Below, in pieces: positions 49,806 through 59,999 of a DNA stretch of 64,000 nucleotides. Origin of the DNA: Nocardia nova NBRC 15556. Its GTDB lineage: Bacteria > Actinomycetota > Actinomycetes > Mycobacteriales > Mycobacteriaceae. Location: positions 124,001 through 188,000 of the forward strand of contig NZ_BDBN01000007.1 in the NCBI RefSeq assembly GCF_001613005.1. Reading direction: 5' to 3'. The translations under genes and the position numbers were made by a program. The notes below the pieces were generated by a model. It did not search any database and was not told the DNA's origin. It worked only from the letters and a program-made list of their open reading frames with translations. Positions within the stretch are counted from its first letter, which is position 1, and each line of letters begins with the position of its first letter.

Positions 49806-52800
49806 ATGGTCGAGAGCGATCGGTTCAAGACACAGCGTGATGGTGGTGTCGACGTCGTCACGGAGTTGGGCTCTGCGGGTTTCACGGACGCCGAAGAGAT
49901 CGGACGCGGCGCTTTCGGGCAGGTGTTCCGCTGCACCCAACCGGCGGTGGATCGCACGGTGGCGGTGAAAGTGCTGAGCGGCGAACTCGACGAGAATCGG
50001 GCGCGCTTCTTTCGCGAGCAGCGAGCGATGGGGCGGCTGACCGGGCATCCGAACATCGTCGACATGCTCGAAGTCGGCGTGACGGCGACCGGCCGCCCGT
50101 ACCTGGTGATGCCCTATCACGCTCGCGGATCTCTCGACTCCCGCATCCGCCATGATGGTCCGCTGCCGCTGTCCGATGCGCTGCGGCTCGGGGTGAAGAT
50201 CGCGGGCGCACTGGAAACCGCGCATCGCGCCGACATCGTGCACCGCGATGTCGAGCCGGGAAACATTCTGATCACCGACTACGGCGAGCCGGCGTTGACC
50301 GGCTTCGGTATCGCCCACATCGCCGGTGGCTTCGAGACCTCCACCGGCACGATCAGCGGATCCCCCGCCTTCACCGCACCGGAAGTACTGAGTGGGGCCG
50401 CGCCCGGCCGGGCATCGGATGTGTATGGGCTGGCAGCCACGCTCTTCTGTGCCTTGACCGGGCACGCCGCGTTCGAACGCCGCAGCGGTGAACAAGTCGT
50501 CGCGCAGCTCCAGCGCATCACCGGGCAGCCGGTTCCGGACCTGCGCGAGCACGGAATTCCCGACGATGTCAGCTCGATCATCGAAGCGGCGATGTCGCAC
50601 GAACCGTCCGATCGCCCCACCGCGGAGCTACTGGGCGACCAACTGCGCCGGGTGGAACGAAGCCATGGATTCGCAGTCGCCGACATGCCGCCGCGGAGCG
50701 AAACGGGTACCGAGAAGCCGTCCGGGACCCGACCGCCGGATGTCGCGGAAAACGGTACCGGCAGCCTCCCGCTCGAATTGACCAGCTTCATCGATCGGCG
50801 CTCCGAGGTGACCACGCTCGAGAACCTGCTGACCGGGTCACGGTTGGTCACCCTGACCGGAACCGGCGGAGTGGGCAAATCCCGGCTCGCACTGCGGATC
50901 GCACACCAGCTCAGGCCGGATTTCAGCGACGGGGTGTGGCTGGCCGAGCTGGCCGGCCTGCGCGACGCCACCGCGGTTGTCGATGTCGTCGCCGCCACCC
51001 TCGGTCTGCGGAACTGGGGCCCGGAGCCCACGCTGGATGTCCTCGTCCGGTACCTGTCCTCCCGCGATCTGCTGTTGCTGCTCGACAATTGCGAACACGT
51101 GATCGACGCGGTGACGACACTGACGGAATCGCTGTGCGCGCCTGCCCGCATATCCGCATCCTGGCCACCAGCCGCGAGGCACTGAGTGCCGCGGGCGAAT
51201 CGGTGTTCGCGGTGCCACCGCTGCAGGTTTCGGCTCCGGCGGGCAGGACGGCTCGCCGCACAGCGCGCGAGGACGCCGTCACGCTGTTCGCCGCACGAGG
51301 GGCAACGGCCGTCCCCGGATTCGATGTCACCGACCGCAACACCGACACCGTTGCCCGGATATGCGCCCGGTTGGACGGATTGCCACTGGCGATCGAACTC
51401 GCCGCGGCTCGGCTCCGGACCATGTCCCCCGAACAGATCCTGTCCCGACTCGACGATCGCTACGCGCTGCTCACCCGCGGGAGTCGAAGCGCCCCGAAAC
51501 GCCAGCAGACCCTGCAGTACTGCATCGGCTGGAGCTACGACCTGTGCACCGGGTCCGAGCAACGCCTGTGGAACCAGCTGTCGATATTCGCGGGCGGGTT
51601 CGAACTCGATGCCGCCGAACAGGTCTGCGGCCCCGGCCTCAGCGACGCCGAACTACTCGACGCCGTGGCCGCGCTGGTGGACAAGTCGATTCTGATCCGC
51701 GAAGACACCGACGGAACCGTTCGCTTCCGCATGCTCGAAACCATCCAGGAGTACGGCAGAAGCAGGGCACGAGACGACGGTGAAGACGCCGAACTCGACC
51801 GCCGCCAACGGGATTGGTGCGAGCAACTGGTACTGGCAGCGGAAGGAGATTGGGTGGGCCCACGGCAGCTGCAGTGGGTCGCGCGACTGGAACGGGAACT
51901 GCCGAATCTGCGGAAGGCATTGACGTTCAGCGTGTCCGAGGGGGCCGAGAGCGCATTGCGGATGACCGCTGCTCTCTACCCCTTCTGGACGATAAGAGGG
52001 CGACTCACCGAGGGGCGCCGGTGGCTCGAGCACGCGTTGATCCATACCCCCCACATACAGACCGTCGACCGAGCCAGAGTGCTCTACCAAGCCGTCGAGA
52101 CAGCCGCGATCCAAACCGACTTGCCGGCCGTCCACGACACAATCGCGCAACTCGAAAGTCTGGCCGGACACATCACCGACCCTCTCGTCACCGCCCTGCT
52201 CGCCCACGCCCGAGGATACGAGTGCCTGGCGAGCGGGGACCTGCCTCGTGCGAGCGCCCTACTGACCGATGCCGTCGAAATCTACGCCGACACCGGCGAA
52301 TCGGGGCTACAACTCGACGCCCAGATCTCGCTCGGATGGTCGTACACACTGCAGAACGACACCGATCGCGCCCTCCCCTATTTCCGCAAAGCTCTCACCG
52401 CCGCCGAGTCGGCCGACGAGACCATGCGTCGAGCATGGGCACTGTGGGCCGCGGGATTCACATTGTGGCGACGGAACGAAACCGACGGCGCCACAAGCTA
52501 TTTGCACGAGGGCATTCGCGCCGCGAGACTACTGGAGGACCCCCTCACCGCCGCGGCTTGCTCGGAAATCCTGGCCTGGCTGGCCGCCGACGCCCGCCAT
52601 TACCGGCGCGCGGCGGTATTGATGGGTGCCGCCGACGCATTGAGCAGCGTCGCGGGCAGCTCCGCCTTCATGTTTCACGATCTGCTCGCCTACCGTGAAA
52701 ACTCCGAACGGAGCAGCCGCACGGCGCTGGGATCACGAACCTTCGACACCGCCCGTCGAGAAGGCGCAGCGATGGACTTCGACACGGCGGTGTCCTTCGC

Positions 52801-53038
52801 CCTCGGCGAGGGATCCGAAACCGCCGGGGCGACAGCACATTCGGGCCGGCAACTGACCAAGCGAGAACGCCAAGTCGCCGACCTCGCCGCCCAGGGATGG
52901 ACCAACAAGGCGATCGCCGCCGAGCTGGTTATTTCGCAACGCACCGCGGAAGGCCATGTCGAACATATCCTGACCAAACTGGGATTCACCTCGCGCGCCC
53001 AGATCGCCGCATGGGTCGCCGGGCAACCGCGGGTGTGA
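49806..53038 (+). pseudogene. PknK-like kinase/ATPase/LuxR regulator split by a frameshift
   Basis: Two frames encode one protein. 49806-51185 gives an N-terminal Ser/Thr-kinase domain and the start of a STAND-type ATPase (GTGGVGKSRLALRIA Walker A; LLLLLDNCEHVIDAV Walker B). Continuation ACPHIRILATSREAL, the rest of the ATPase and a LuxR HTH (LTKRERQVADLAAQGWTNKA) are in a second frame up to 53038. The break falls at about 51130-51145, consistent with one missing base. The layout equals mycobacterial PknK (about 1,100 residues). The kinase core is also altered: VAVK Lys55 is kept, but HRDxKP reads HRDVEP (Glu150) and DFG reads GFG (Gly166). Either a pseudogene or a pseudokinase with a sequencing error. 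Confidence 0.72.
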
Positions 53039-53070
53039 ACAGACCACGTCAGCCGCTGCCCGTCGGCGGC

Positions 53071-54306
53071 TCACGGGTGATTCGTGTCCTCGTGGGGGTC
53101 GGGAGTCAGGCGAGCGCCCAGTTCGGGGAAGGTGCGTATCGCCTGCAACGCGGCCGCCAGCTCGGCGACGGTCGCCGGGTCGTCGAGTTCGCCGTCCAGA
53201 CGCTCCTCGAGCCGGCGCATCCGATAGCGGACGGTGTTCTCGTGGCAGTACAGCACGCGCCCGGCCTCGGCGGCGGAGGAGCGAGCGTTCAGCCACGCCT
53301 CCGCCGTCGTGAGCAAGGTACTGCGATCGTCGTCGGCCATCGTGAGCACGCGACCCAGGACCCGCCTGACGAAACGGCGAGTCGTGTCGAGGTTGCCCAT
53401 CACGAGTTCGGCCATGGGGGTGTCGGGTAGCTGCCGTACGCCGGTGGCATCGGGTTCGAACGTTTCCACCGCGATTTTCGCGAATCGCAGTGCGCGCGGT
53501 GTCCGGTCGAGCCGGCTGTACGGCGGACTCATCCCGACGCGAGCGGACGCGAATTTGGCTATCAGCGAACGAATTTCGTCGGTGCGGCGCCGGCCGCAGG
53601 ACAGGATGACGATCTCGTGTTCCGGCCCCGCCCGCCACGCGGAGGCCACATCGAGTGCGCGCAGTCGCTCCTCGAGTCCGGGCAGCGCGGGCCGGCCGAG
53701 CTCGGGTGTCTCGGCGACGACGACGAGAAACGAACCGTCATAAGGCATATCGAGCAACTTCGCGATTTCCCAGGCGGTGTGGTTCTCGTCGGAAGGACCG
53801 TTCAGCAGAGCCGCCACCAGCGCCGAACGCCGCCGATCCGCGAGAATCATGGCCTCACCGACCGCGGCGCGGTAGGACTCGGTGAGCGCGGTCGAATAGT
53901 CGTCGGCCATGGCCCAGATGTCGGTGGCGACGTTGAGCAAGGCATCGAGCGAACACTGCCCCGAGGCACGGGCGGAATCGAGCAGTCGCTGCCAGAGAAA
54001 CGCGGATCCGAGCCGGAAAGCGCGCAATACCTCGGGCAGTGGCGCCCCTTGTCCGGCACGCTCGCGGCCGGTCGAACGCGGTGCCCGAAGCTCCAGCGTC
54101 CGGCCGTGCGCCAGCCGATGCAGCATGTACTCGAGGTTCGATCGGGTCGACCGGCGCAGTTCCGCGCGCGGCACCACGCCCGGCTCACGGTAGATCTCGA
54201 TCTCCTCGACGATGCGGTCGACCAGGTCGTCGGTCAGCTCGTCGAGCCGCCCGGTCAGGCCGTTCGCTATCGGCACGATCAAGGAATCGGGAACGCTGCG
54301 GGGCAC
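53071..54306 (-). CDS. PucR/CdaR-type transcriptional regulator
   Basis: 411 residues, start a GTG at 54306 with no clear ribosome binding site, so the exact start is uncertain. The C-terminal helix-turn-helix is the PucR type: LLTTAEAWLNARSSAAEAGRVLYCHENTVRYRMRRLEERLDG. The middle has the GGDEF-like regulatory region of this family. It is divergent from a FadD-type ligase gene, which it may control. Convergent with the PknK-like gene, 32 bases apart. Confidence 0.82.
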   Translation of the reverse strand: MPRSVPDSLIVPIANGLTGRLDELTDDLVDRIVEEIEIYREPGVVPRAELRRSTRSNLEYMLHRLAHGRTLELRAPRSTGRERAGQGAPLPEVLRAFRLGSAFLWQRLLDSARASGQCSLDALLNVATDIWAMADDYSTALTESYRAAVGEAMILADRRRSALVAALLNGPSDENHTAWEIAKLLDMPYDGSFLVVVAETPELGRPALPGLEERLRALDVASAWRAGPEHEIVILSCGRRRTDEIRSLIAKFASARVGMSPPYSRLDRTPRALRFAKIAVETFEPDATGVRQLPDTPMAELVMGNLDTTRRFVRRVLGRVLTMADDDRSTLLTTAEAWLNARSSAAEAGRVLYCHENTVRYRMRRLEERLDGELDDPATVAELAAALQAIRTFPELGARLTPDPHEDTNHP

Positions 54307-54423
54307 GATGCGAGGCTACGGCCATGCGGGGCCGGCGAGAATATCGCGGGGCACAGATTTCCCGGCCGTCCACTGTCGCCCGCCATATGGGCCCGGGGCT
54401 GTCTGGTGCAGACGATTGTCGAC

Positions 54424-55911
54424 GTGACCAATCTCGCCATCAACCTGAAGGACGCCGCCGGTCAGTTTCCGGACCGTGCCGCGGTCCGCCTCGACGATCA
54501 GCTCCTGACCTACGCCGCGTTCGACGATCTGAGCGCTCGCGTGGCCGGGCGGCTGCGTGACCTGGGCGCGCAGCCCGGTGACCGAGTCGCGATGATGCTG
54601 CCCAATGTCACTGCCTTCCCGGTCGTCTACTACGGCATTCTGCGGGCCGGCCTGATCGCGGTGCCGATGAATCCCCTCCTGAAGGAACGCGAAGTCCGGC
54701 ATCACCTCGCCGACTCGGGCGCCCGGATCCTCTTCGCGTGGCATACCGCCGTCCCGGAGGCCACCGCCGGAGCGGCGCAGACGGAGGTGCGCGTTCTCAC
54801 CGTCGCCGACGACGCTGCGACCGAGTTCGCATCGTGGCCGGACTCGCCGGAAGTAACGGTCCGCGACGACGAGGACACCGCGGTGCTGCTCTACACCTCG
54901 GGCACGACCGGCACCCCCAAAGGCGCGCAACTGACCCACGCCAACCTCCGGGCCAATGCCGCCGTCGCCGCACGCACATTGCTCACCGCCACCCCGGACG
55001 ACGTGATCATGGGCTGCCTGCCCCTGTTCCACGCATTCGGGCAGACGTGCTGCCTCAACGTCGCCGTGCTCAGCGGAGCCACCATCACCCTGGTCCCACG
55101 CTTCGACCCGGAGCTGGTGCTGAAGGCGATCGAACGCGACGGCGTCACGATCTTCGAAGGCGTGCCGACGATGTACGTCGCCATGCTCGGCGCGGGCCCC
55201 GGCATCGCCGACACCGCGACGTTGCGGCTGTGCCTGTCCGGTGGCGCCGCGCTCCCGGTCGAGGTGCTGCGGGGATTCGAAGAGCGATTCGGCGTTCCCG
55301 TCCTCGAAGGGTACGGACTGTCGGAGACCTCGCCGGTCGCCTCGTTCAATCGTGTCGGCGCCGCGCGGCCCGGGTCGATCGGCACCCCGATCGAGGGCGT
55401 GCAGATGCGGGTCGTCGATGCCGACGGCAACGACGTCGCGCCCGGTGAGGCCGGCGAAATCGCCATCCGCGGCCACAATGTCATGAGCGGCTACTGGGAT
55501 CGGCCCACGGCTACCGCCGAGGCGATCAGGGACGGCTGGTTCCACACCGGCGATATGGCGAAACAGGACGCGGACGGCTACTTCTACATCCTCGACCGCA
55601 AGAAGGACCTGATCATCCGGGGCGGTTTCAACGTCTACCCGCGCGAGATCGAAGAGGTCCTCTACGAACATCCGGCCGTCCTCGAGGCCGCGGTGCTCGG
55701 CGTGCCCCACGAGACCCACGGCGAGGAAGTAGCCGCCGTGGTCGCGCTCGTGCCGGGTGTCGAAGCGACCGCCGACGACGTGCGCGAGTACGTCAAGGCC
55801 CGCGTGGCGGCCTACAAGTATCCACGCCAGGTGTGGCTGGTCGATGCCCTGCCCAAGGGGCCGACAGGCAAGATCCTCAAACGCGAAATCGTTGTCCCGC
55901 AAGGATTGTGA
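54424..55911 (+). CDS. Long-chain fatty acid-CoA ligase (FadD-type)
   Basis: About 495 residues from GTG 54424, chosen because the sequence then begins VTNLAINLKDAAG, matching the usual actinobacterial FadD start (MTNLA-like); GTG 54406 is an alternative. Motifs: [56 protein letters not shown] and the catalytic Lys in KGPTGKILKRE. It activates fatty acids for beta-oxidation or lipid synthesis. It is divergent from the PucR gene. Confidence 0.87.
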   Translation: MTNLAINLKDAAGQFPDRAAVRLDDQLLTYAAFDDLSARVAGRLRDLGAQPGDRVAMMLPNVTAFPVVYYGILRAGLIAVPMNPLLKEREVRHHLADSGARILFAWHTAVPEATAGAAQTEVRVLTVADDAATEFASWPDSPEVTVRDDEDTAVLLYTSGTTGTPKGAQLTHANLRANAAVAARTLLTATPDDVIMGCLPLFHAFGQTCCLNVAVLSGATITLVPRFDPELVLKAIERDGVTIFEGVPTMYVAMLGAGPGIADTATLRLCLSGGAALPVEVLRGFEERFGVPVLEGYGLSETSPVASFNRVGAARPGSIGTPIEGVQMRVVDADGNDVAPGEAGEIAIRGHNVMSGYWDRPTATAEAIRDGWFHTGDMAKQDADGYFYILDRKKDLIIRGGFNVYPREIEEVLYEHPAVLEAAVLGVPHETHGEEVAAVVALVPGVEATADDVREYVKARVAAYKYPRQVWLVDALPKGPTGKILKREIVVPQGL

Positions 55912-55962
55912 GGACGAGCTCGCCGGCCCCGAGGCGAGGGAGACTCCCGGCTCGGTGTCGTC

Positions 55963-57090
55963 CTAGCTCAGGGTCTTCAGCGCGGCCGCATCGTAGGCCT
56001 TCAGTTCGTCGATCCGGCCGCCCAGCACCTTGGCAGCCCATTCCGGGTCCTGCAGCAGGGCCCGGCCGACGGCGACCAGGTCGAACTCGTCGCGTTCCAG
56101 GCGGTCGAGGAGGTTGTCGAGGCTGCCGAGTTCGGCGCCGCGGCCCGTGAAGGCGTGAAGGAAGTCGCCGTCGAGACCGACCGAGCCGACGGTGATGGTG
56201 GGTTTGCCGGTGAGCTTCTTGGTCCACCCGGCCAGGTTCAGGTCCGAACCCTCGAACTCCGGGAGCCAGTACCGGCGGGTGGAGGCATGGAAGGCATCGA
56301 CACCAGCGGCGGCCAGCGGCGCCAGGATCGCGTCGAGCTCCTGCGGGGTCTCGGCGAGCCGCGCGTCGTAGGCCTCCTGCTTCCACTGCGAGAAGCGGAA
56401 GATCACCGGGAAGCCGGGCGACACGGCCGCGCGGACCGCGGCGATGATCTCGGTCGCGAACCTGGTGCGCGCCAAGGGATCCCCACCGTAGGCATCGGTA
56501 CGGCGGTTCGTGCGCGCCCACAGGAACTGGTCGATCAGGTAGCCGTGGGCGCCGTGCAGTTCGACCCCGTCGAAACCGATGCGCTCGGCGGCCGCGGCAG
56601 CCTCGGCGAAGGCGGCGACGACGTCGTCGAGGTCGCGCTGGGTCATCGCCGCACCGGTCCCCTCGGTACCGTCGACGCGGATGCCGGAGGGACCCATGGC
56701 CGGGGCCTCGGGGTAGGGCTGTTCGCCGTGGTTGCGGACCATGCCGATGTGCCACAGTTGCGGCACGATCGTGCCGCCCGCCGCGTGCACGTCCGCGGCG
56801 ACCTTCGCCCAGCCCGCCAACTGCTCGGCACCGTGGAACCGCGGTACCCGATCGCTCTGACCGGCCGACGCGTGGCCGACGTAGGTCCCCTCGGTAACGA
56901 TCAGACCGACACCGGCGGCAGCCCGGCGCGCGTAGTAGGACCGCACGTCGTCGCCGGGAATGCCGCCCGGGGAGAACATGCGCGTCATCGGCGCCATCAC
57001 GATGCGGTTGGGGATGGTCAGGCCGTTCAGGGACACGGGCCGGGACAGGATCTCCGCTGCGCGGGAGACGTCGGACGCGGTGACGGGCAC
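55963..57090 (-). CDS. Old yellow enzyme-type NADH:flavin oxidoreductase
   Basis: About 375 residues from GTG 57090, chosen because GAGGAG lies six bases upstream; a TTG nine codons earlier is weak. Signatures of the OYE/2,4-dienoyl-CoA reductase barrel: RPVSLNGLTIPNRIVMAPMTR, PQLWHIGM, HGAHGYLIDQFLWARTNRRTDAYGG and VAVGRALLQDPEW. FMN-dependent, it reduces activated C=C bonds such as enones. It is divergent from a MarR gene with an inverted repeat between them, a common pairing for regulation by reactive electrophiles. Confidence 0.86.
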   Translation of the reverse strand: MPVTASDVSRAAEILSRPVSLNGLTIPNRIVMAPMTRMFSPGGIPGDDVRSYYARRAAAGVGLIVTEGTYVGHASAGQSDRVPRFHGAEQLAGWAKVAADVHAAGGTIVPQLWHIGMVRNHGEQPYPEAPAMGPSGIRVDGTEGTGAAMTQRDLDDVVAAFAEAAAAAERIGFDGVELHGAHGYLIDQFLWARTNRRTDAYGGDPLARTRFATEIIAAVRAAVSPGFPVIFRFSQWKQEAYDARLAETPQELDAILAPLAAAGVDAFHASTRRYWLPEFEGSDLNLAGWTKKLTGKPTITVGSVGLDGDFLHAFTGRGAELGSLDNLLDRLERDEFDLVAVGRALLQDPEWAAKVLGGRIDELKAYDAAALKTLS

Positions 57091-57107
57091 AGGTTGCTCC
57101 TCGTAGA

Positions 57108-57181
57108 AACTTGACAACTTTGATGGTTGATAACCTCAAGCAATTTCCACGGTAGGGGTGAATAGTTGAGATGGTCAAGTT
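57108..57181. promoter_or_regulatory. Inverted-repeat pair in the OYE/MarR divergent promoter
   Basis: AACTTGAC (57108-57115) and GTCAAGTT (57174-57181) are perfect inverted repeats 58 bases apart, each near one gene's start. AT-rich sequence with further TTGA/TCAA half-sites lies between. They are candidate MarR half-sites. Confidence 0.4.
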
Positions 57182-57202
57182 TCGGGACGTAGGATGAATT
57201 GC

Positions 57203-57628
57203 ATGGCAGAGGTTCAGCACATCGATACAGCCCAGCTCATGGAGCTGCTCTCGGTGTCGCTGGGCGTCTACTACAGCGACTTCACGGCCGCCGCGGCGAG
57301 TGAGAACCTCACGGCGAGCCAGGGCAAGACCTTGACGGTGCTGCGCCGGGGTCCCGCCGCGATGCGCACCCTGGCCGAGATACTGGCGTGTGACGCGTCC
57401 AACGTCACCGGGATCATCGACCGGCTGGAGAAGCGGGGTCTCGTGCGGCGGGAGGCCAGCGCATCGGACCGTCGCGTGACGAATCTGGTCATCACCTCCG
57501 AGGGCGAGCGTGCCGTCGACGCGATCCGCGCGACGATGCACCGGACCCGGGAAGGCCTGAGCAGGCTCAGCGACGAGGACCGAGCCCACCTGTACACGCT
57601 CCTGGAACGGGCTTTCGTCCAGCCCTGA
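57203..57628 (+). CDS. MarR-family regulator
   Basis: About 141 residues from ATG 57203, with GTAGGA eight or so bases upstream; an ATG nine bases earlier is also possible. The winged helix is typical: LRRGPAAMRTLAEILACDASNVTGIIDRLEKRGLVRREASASDRRVTNLVITSEG. It probably represses the divergent old yellow enzyme gene and itself. Confidence 0.85.
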   Translation: MAEVQHIDTAQLMELLSVSLGVYYSDFTAAAASENLTASQGKTLTVLRRGPAAMRTLAEILACDASNVTGIIDRLEKRGLVRREASASDRRVTNLVITSEGERAVDAIRATMHRTREGLSRLSDEDRAHLYTLLERAFVQP

Positions 57629-57798
57629 CGCCCGACAAGGCCGGGGCTCGGCGTTCCAACCCGTTGCGCTGCAGTTACTTTGCCCGAGGGCGCGGGCTGG
57701 TCGACAGCCGTGAAAGCCGGACGTGGGCGTCATCGAACACTGTTCGACCAGTCCCGTTTCCGCGAGAAACGTGCCACCGCAGCGTTTTTCACCCCTGA

Positions 57799-57841
57799 GC
57801 GGGGTGTCGCGCCCGGTCCGTGGACGAAACGCGACACCCGC
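57799..57841 (-). terminator. Hairpin terminator of the secreted-protein gene on the minus strand
   Basis: GCGGGGTGTCGCG (57799-57811) pairs with CGCGACACCCGC (57830-57841), 12 bp with one bulged G. It begins six bases beyond the stop of the minus-strand gene. Confidence 0.55.
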
Positions 57842-57847
57842 AGAGCG

Positions 57848-58564
57848 TTACTTCTGAGGGGCGGTGAGGGTGTTGTACATCTGGACCAGAGAGACCACCG
57901 CGGCGGGGCCGCCGATGGCGACCGTGCCGATCGCGGCACCGAGCGCCGCACCGGAGATGGCTCCAGCGATACAGCCTCCCGGTGCGCCGGCGAAGAACAG
58001 CGGCGGCATCAGCGCGGTGCCGACCACCGCACCGGCCACACAGCCGCCGGCGAGACCGATCGCGGTACCCAGGAGGACACCGAGGCCGGAGGCCAGGCCG
58101 ACCTGGTTGGCGGCCACACCGAGCGCAGCGTTGAAGTCGTCCTGGGAGAAGATCGGTTTCGCCTCGGGCTGCGTCGAGGCGACGGCGTCGGCAGGGTTAC
58201 GACTGGGGGTGAGCGTCGCGGTGCGGCCATCGGCATCGATCTGCGCGGCGATGGGCCAGTCCTTGTGATCGAGCCGATAGGTCAGCGGCATGCCGAAGGC
58301 GAGATTGCCGTTGCCGTCGAGCAATTCGAACTGGTTTCCGCGAGTGGTCAGGCGGCCCGCATCGGTGCGCAGCACTACCGACTGGTCGACCACGTTGGCG
58401 GTGTAGTGAATTCCGGGGGCGACGTCGGTGCTGATCGTCGCGTCGGGTTTACCGGCCGCCGGGTCGGACGGCGACGGCGTGTCGGCGTATGCGGTACCGG
58501 CGGAGACCGTCAGCGCGGCGATCGCGATCGCGGAGGTGGCGGCGAACTTCTTCATGGTCTTCAT
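57848..58564 (-). CDS. Secreted Gly/Ala-rich protein, second paralog
   Basis: About 238 residues from ATG 58564, chosen for the upstream GAAGAAGGA and because the signal peptide then starts MKTMKKFAATSAIAIAALTV and ends near TAYA. The mature part shows PGIHYTANVVDQSV, NQFELLDGNGNLAFG and HKDWPIAAQID, then a Gly/Ala-rich C-terminal half (AGGCVAGAVVGTAL, APGGCIAGAISGAALG). It is clearly paralogous to the protein encoded at 47075-47797. The function is unknown; the hydrophobic end may associate with the cell envelope. Confidence 0.76.
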   Translation of the reverse strand: MKTMKKFAATSAIAIAALTVSAGTAYADTPSPSDPAAGKPDATISTDVAPGIHYTANVVDQSVVLRTDAGRLTTRGNQFELLDGNGNLAFGMPLTYRLDHKDWPIAAQIDADGRTATLTPSRNPADAVASTQPEAKPIFSQDDFNAALGVAANQVGLASGLGVLLGTAIGLAGGCVAGAVVGTALMPPLFFAGAPGGCIAGAISGAALGAAIGTVAIGGPAAVVSLVQMYNTLTAPQK

Positions 58565-58924
58565 CAGTTGTCCTTCTTCGTGAGCACGAATGCCCACGAG
58601 TCGAAAAGTGGCGAGGGAAACGACAGTGGCGGACTATCTTTTCTGCCCGCGAGCAAAGGCCTGGCGGCGAGCAGGAAACAGCTACATGGCAATGACAGAT
58701 CCCGGCCGATGATCCCGGAGGAAAACCGCCGTGCACATTCCCATCCGATAGCGCCGCATCACAATCGCAGCGATACAGATGATCAGATCGACCGCACCGA
58801 AGTAAAGTATCGAATAACCACTTGTGGGAATATTCGCCGCAGGCCACCGTCCATTGCCCGCGATACGAATCTGTCGGTACGAGAAAGGTCGGTTGCCCAG
58901 CGGTCGCGCCGAACCGATAACCGG

Positions 58925-59467
58925 TCAGGCCGCTACCACAACCGGCAATGGGAAAGGAGGGCCGCGACGAGAAATCGCGCCCCGCAGCAGAATCGCGCCC
59001 CGCTGATCAGCGGCGTACGGCACACCGGAGAGGGGGTCGTCGAGGGCAGGGCGGGGCGAAAACGTCGACAGCAGAGTCCACACGAGCTCGGCCACCGCGC
59101 GATACAACCGCTCGGCCGCCGCAATGAGCAGGGCACACAGCATCGTGGCGGCCGCGTGCGCGGCGAGCATGATCCATCCCCCGTCGCAGCCGCTGATCTC
59201 GGATGGATGCGAAGGTCGCGGCGGCTCCGTCGATGCCGATGCCGTGTGGCCGAGCAACTGCCCCAGGGCCAGCATCCCGAACAACCGCAACCGGCCGCGG
59301 CCGGCCGAGGAACCCACTGCCGCACCGACTACGCCACTGACCAGCAACACGAGCATAAGCGCAGCAGAATTCGGAGAGTCCCCTTCGATACCGTGCGCCG
59401 CGAAAGCCACTATTCCGCATGCGACGCCGGCCACGCCACCATAAATTCGATTACCCGGCCGCATCAT
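58925..59467 (-). CDS. Predicted small membrane protein
   Basis: Up to 180 residues with about four hydrophobic helices: IYGGVAGVACGIVAFAAHG, AALMLVLLVSGVVGAAVGS, LFGMLALGQLLGHTAS and WIMLAAHAAATMLCALLIAA. The C-terminal 45 residues are Pro/Arg-rich and probably cytoplasmic. The GQLLGHTAS and HAAATMLCALLI segments recall small actinobacterial membrane proteins found near copper-handling genes, but none are here. It is a hypothetical protein with good coding character. Confidence 0.5.
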   Translation of the reverse strand: MMRPGNRIYGGVAGVACGIVAFAAHGIEGDSPNSAALMLVLLVSGVVGAAVGSSAGRGRLRLFGMLALGQLLGHTASASTEPPRPSHPSEISGCDGGWIMLAAHAAATMLCALLIAAAERLYRAVAELVWTLLSTFSPRPALDDPLSGVPYAADQRGAILLRGAISRRGPPFPLPVVVAA

Positions 59468-59999
59468 TGCATAGACCTCGCGACCGCCCTGTCCGATGAC
59501 AACGACGATGTGTCGGCAACACAGACGAGCGATATTTCATCGGCGACCTTCACCACAATCGGAACCAACCAGGCGGAACGCAAGCACTATAACCGCGAAG
59601 ACGGAAAGATGAGAAATCCGAGCAGTCTCGACGGAATGCGTTTCCAGCTCAATCGGCGAAACGTTGATCCGGACGTGAAAGTGGCGTTGGTGCGATACGT
59701 CTGTTTTTTCCGATCTGTCCTGTAAATCCCTTTATCGGCAACCGCGGACCCCGACGGAAATGATCCTGCGGCTCTCGAGTCGCGCCGCGGGCACACCAGT
59801 CGGCAGCGAGTCTTGCCAGAATGCGCCGTGAACTTGCCAGAAATCGGAAGTGTTGGCGTCTAACGTTTTTCGTGCGCCCAGGGGTGGTCGCGGCGGGCAC
59901 ACTGATCGCGGATCCGCAAGCAGGAGGGGAGATCCGCGCTCAGGCCGGAGCTGTAGCTTGAAGCCGTTCTTCGGCCGGCCGCGCGAAAGGGAACTTCTC
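59468..59999. other. Intergenic region between the membrane protein and AraC genes
   Basis: About 530 bases, noticeably more AT-rich than its neighbours. No convincing gene, repeat or RNA is visible. It presumably holds both divergent promoters. Confidence 0.4.

Noticed and set aside
55877..57733. A 618-codon open frame on the minus strand spanning the OYE gene
   Set aside because: Arg-rich out-of-frame reading of the OYE gene that also crosses the MarR gene and its promoter.
57680..59725. A 681-codon open frame on the plus strand
   Set aside because: Its product is low-complexity Arg/Gly/His-rich, and it runs opposite the secreted-protein and membrane-protein genes with no start signal.
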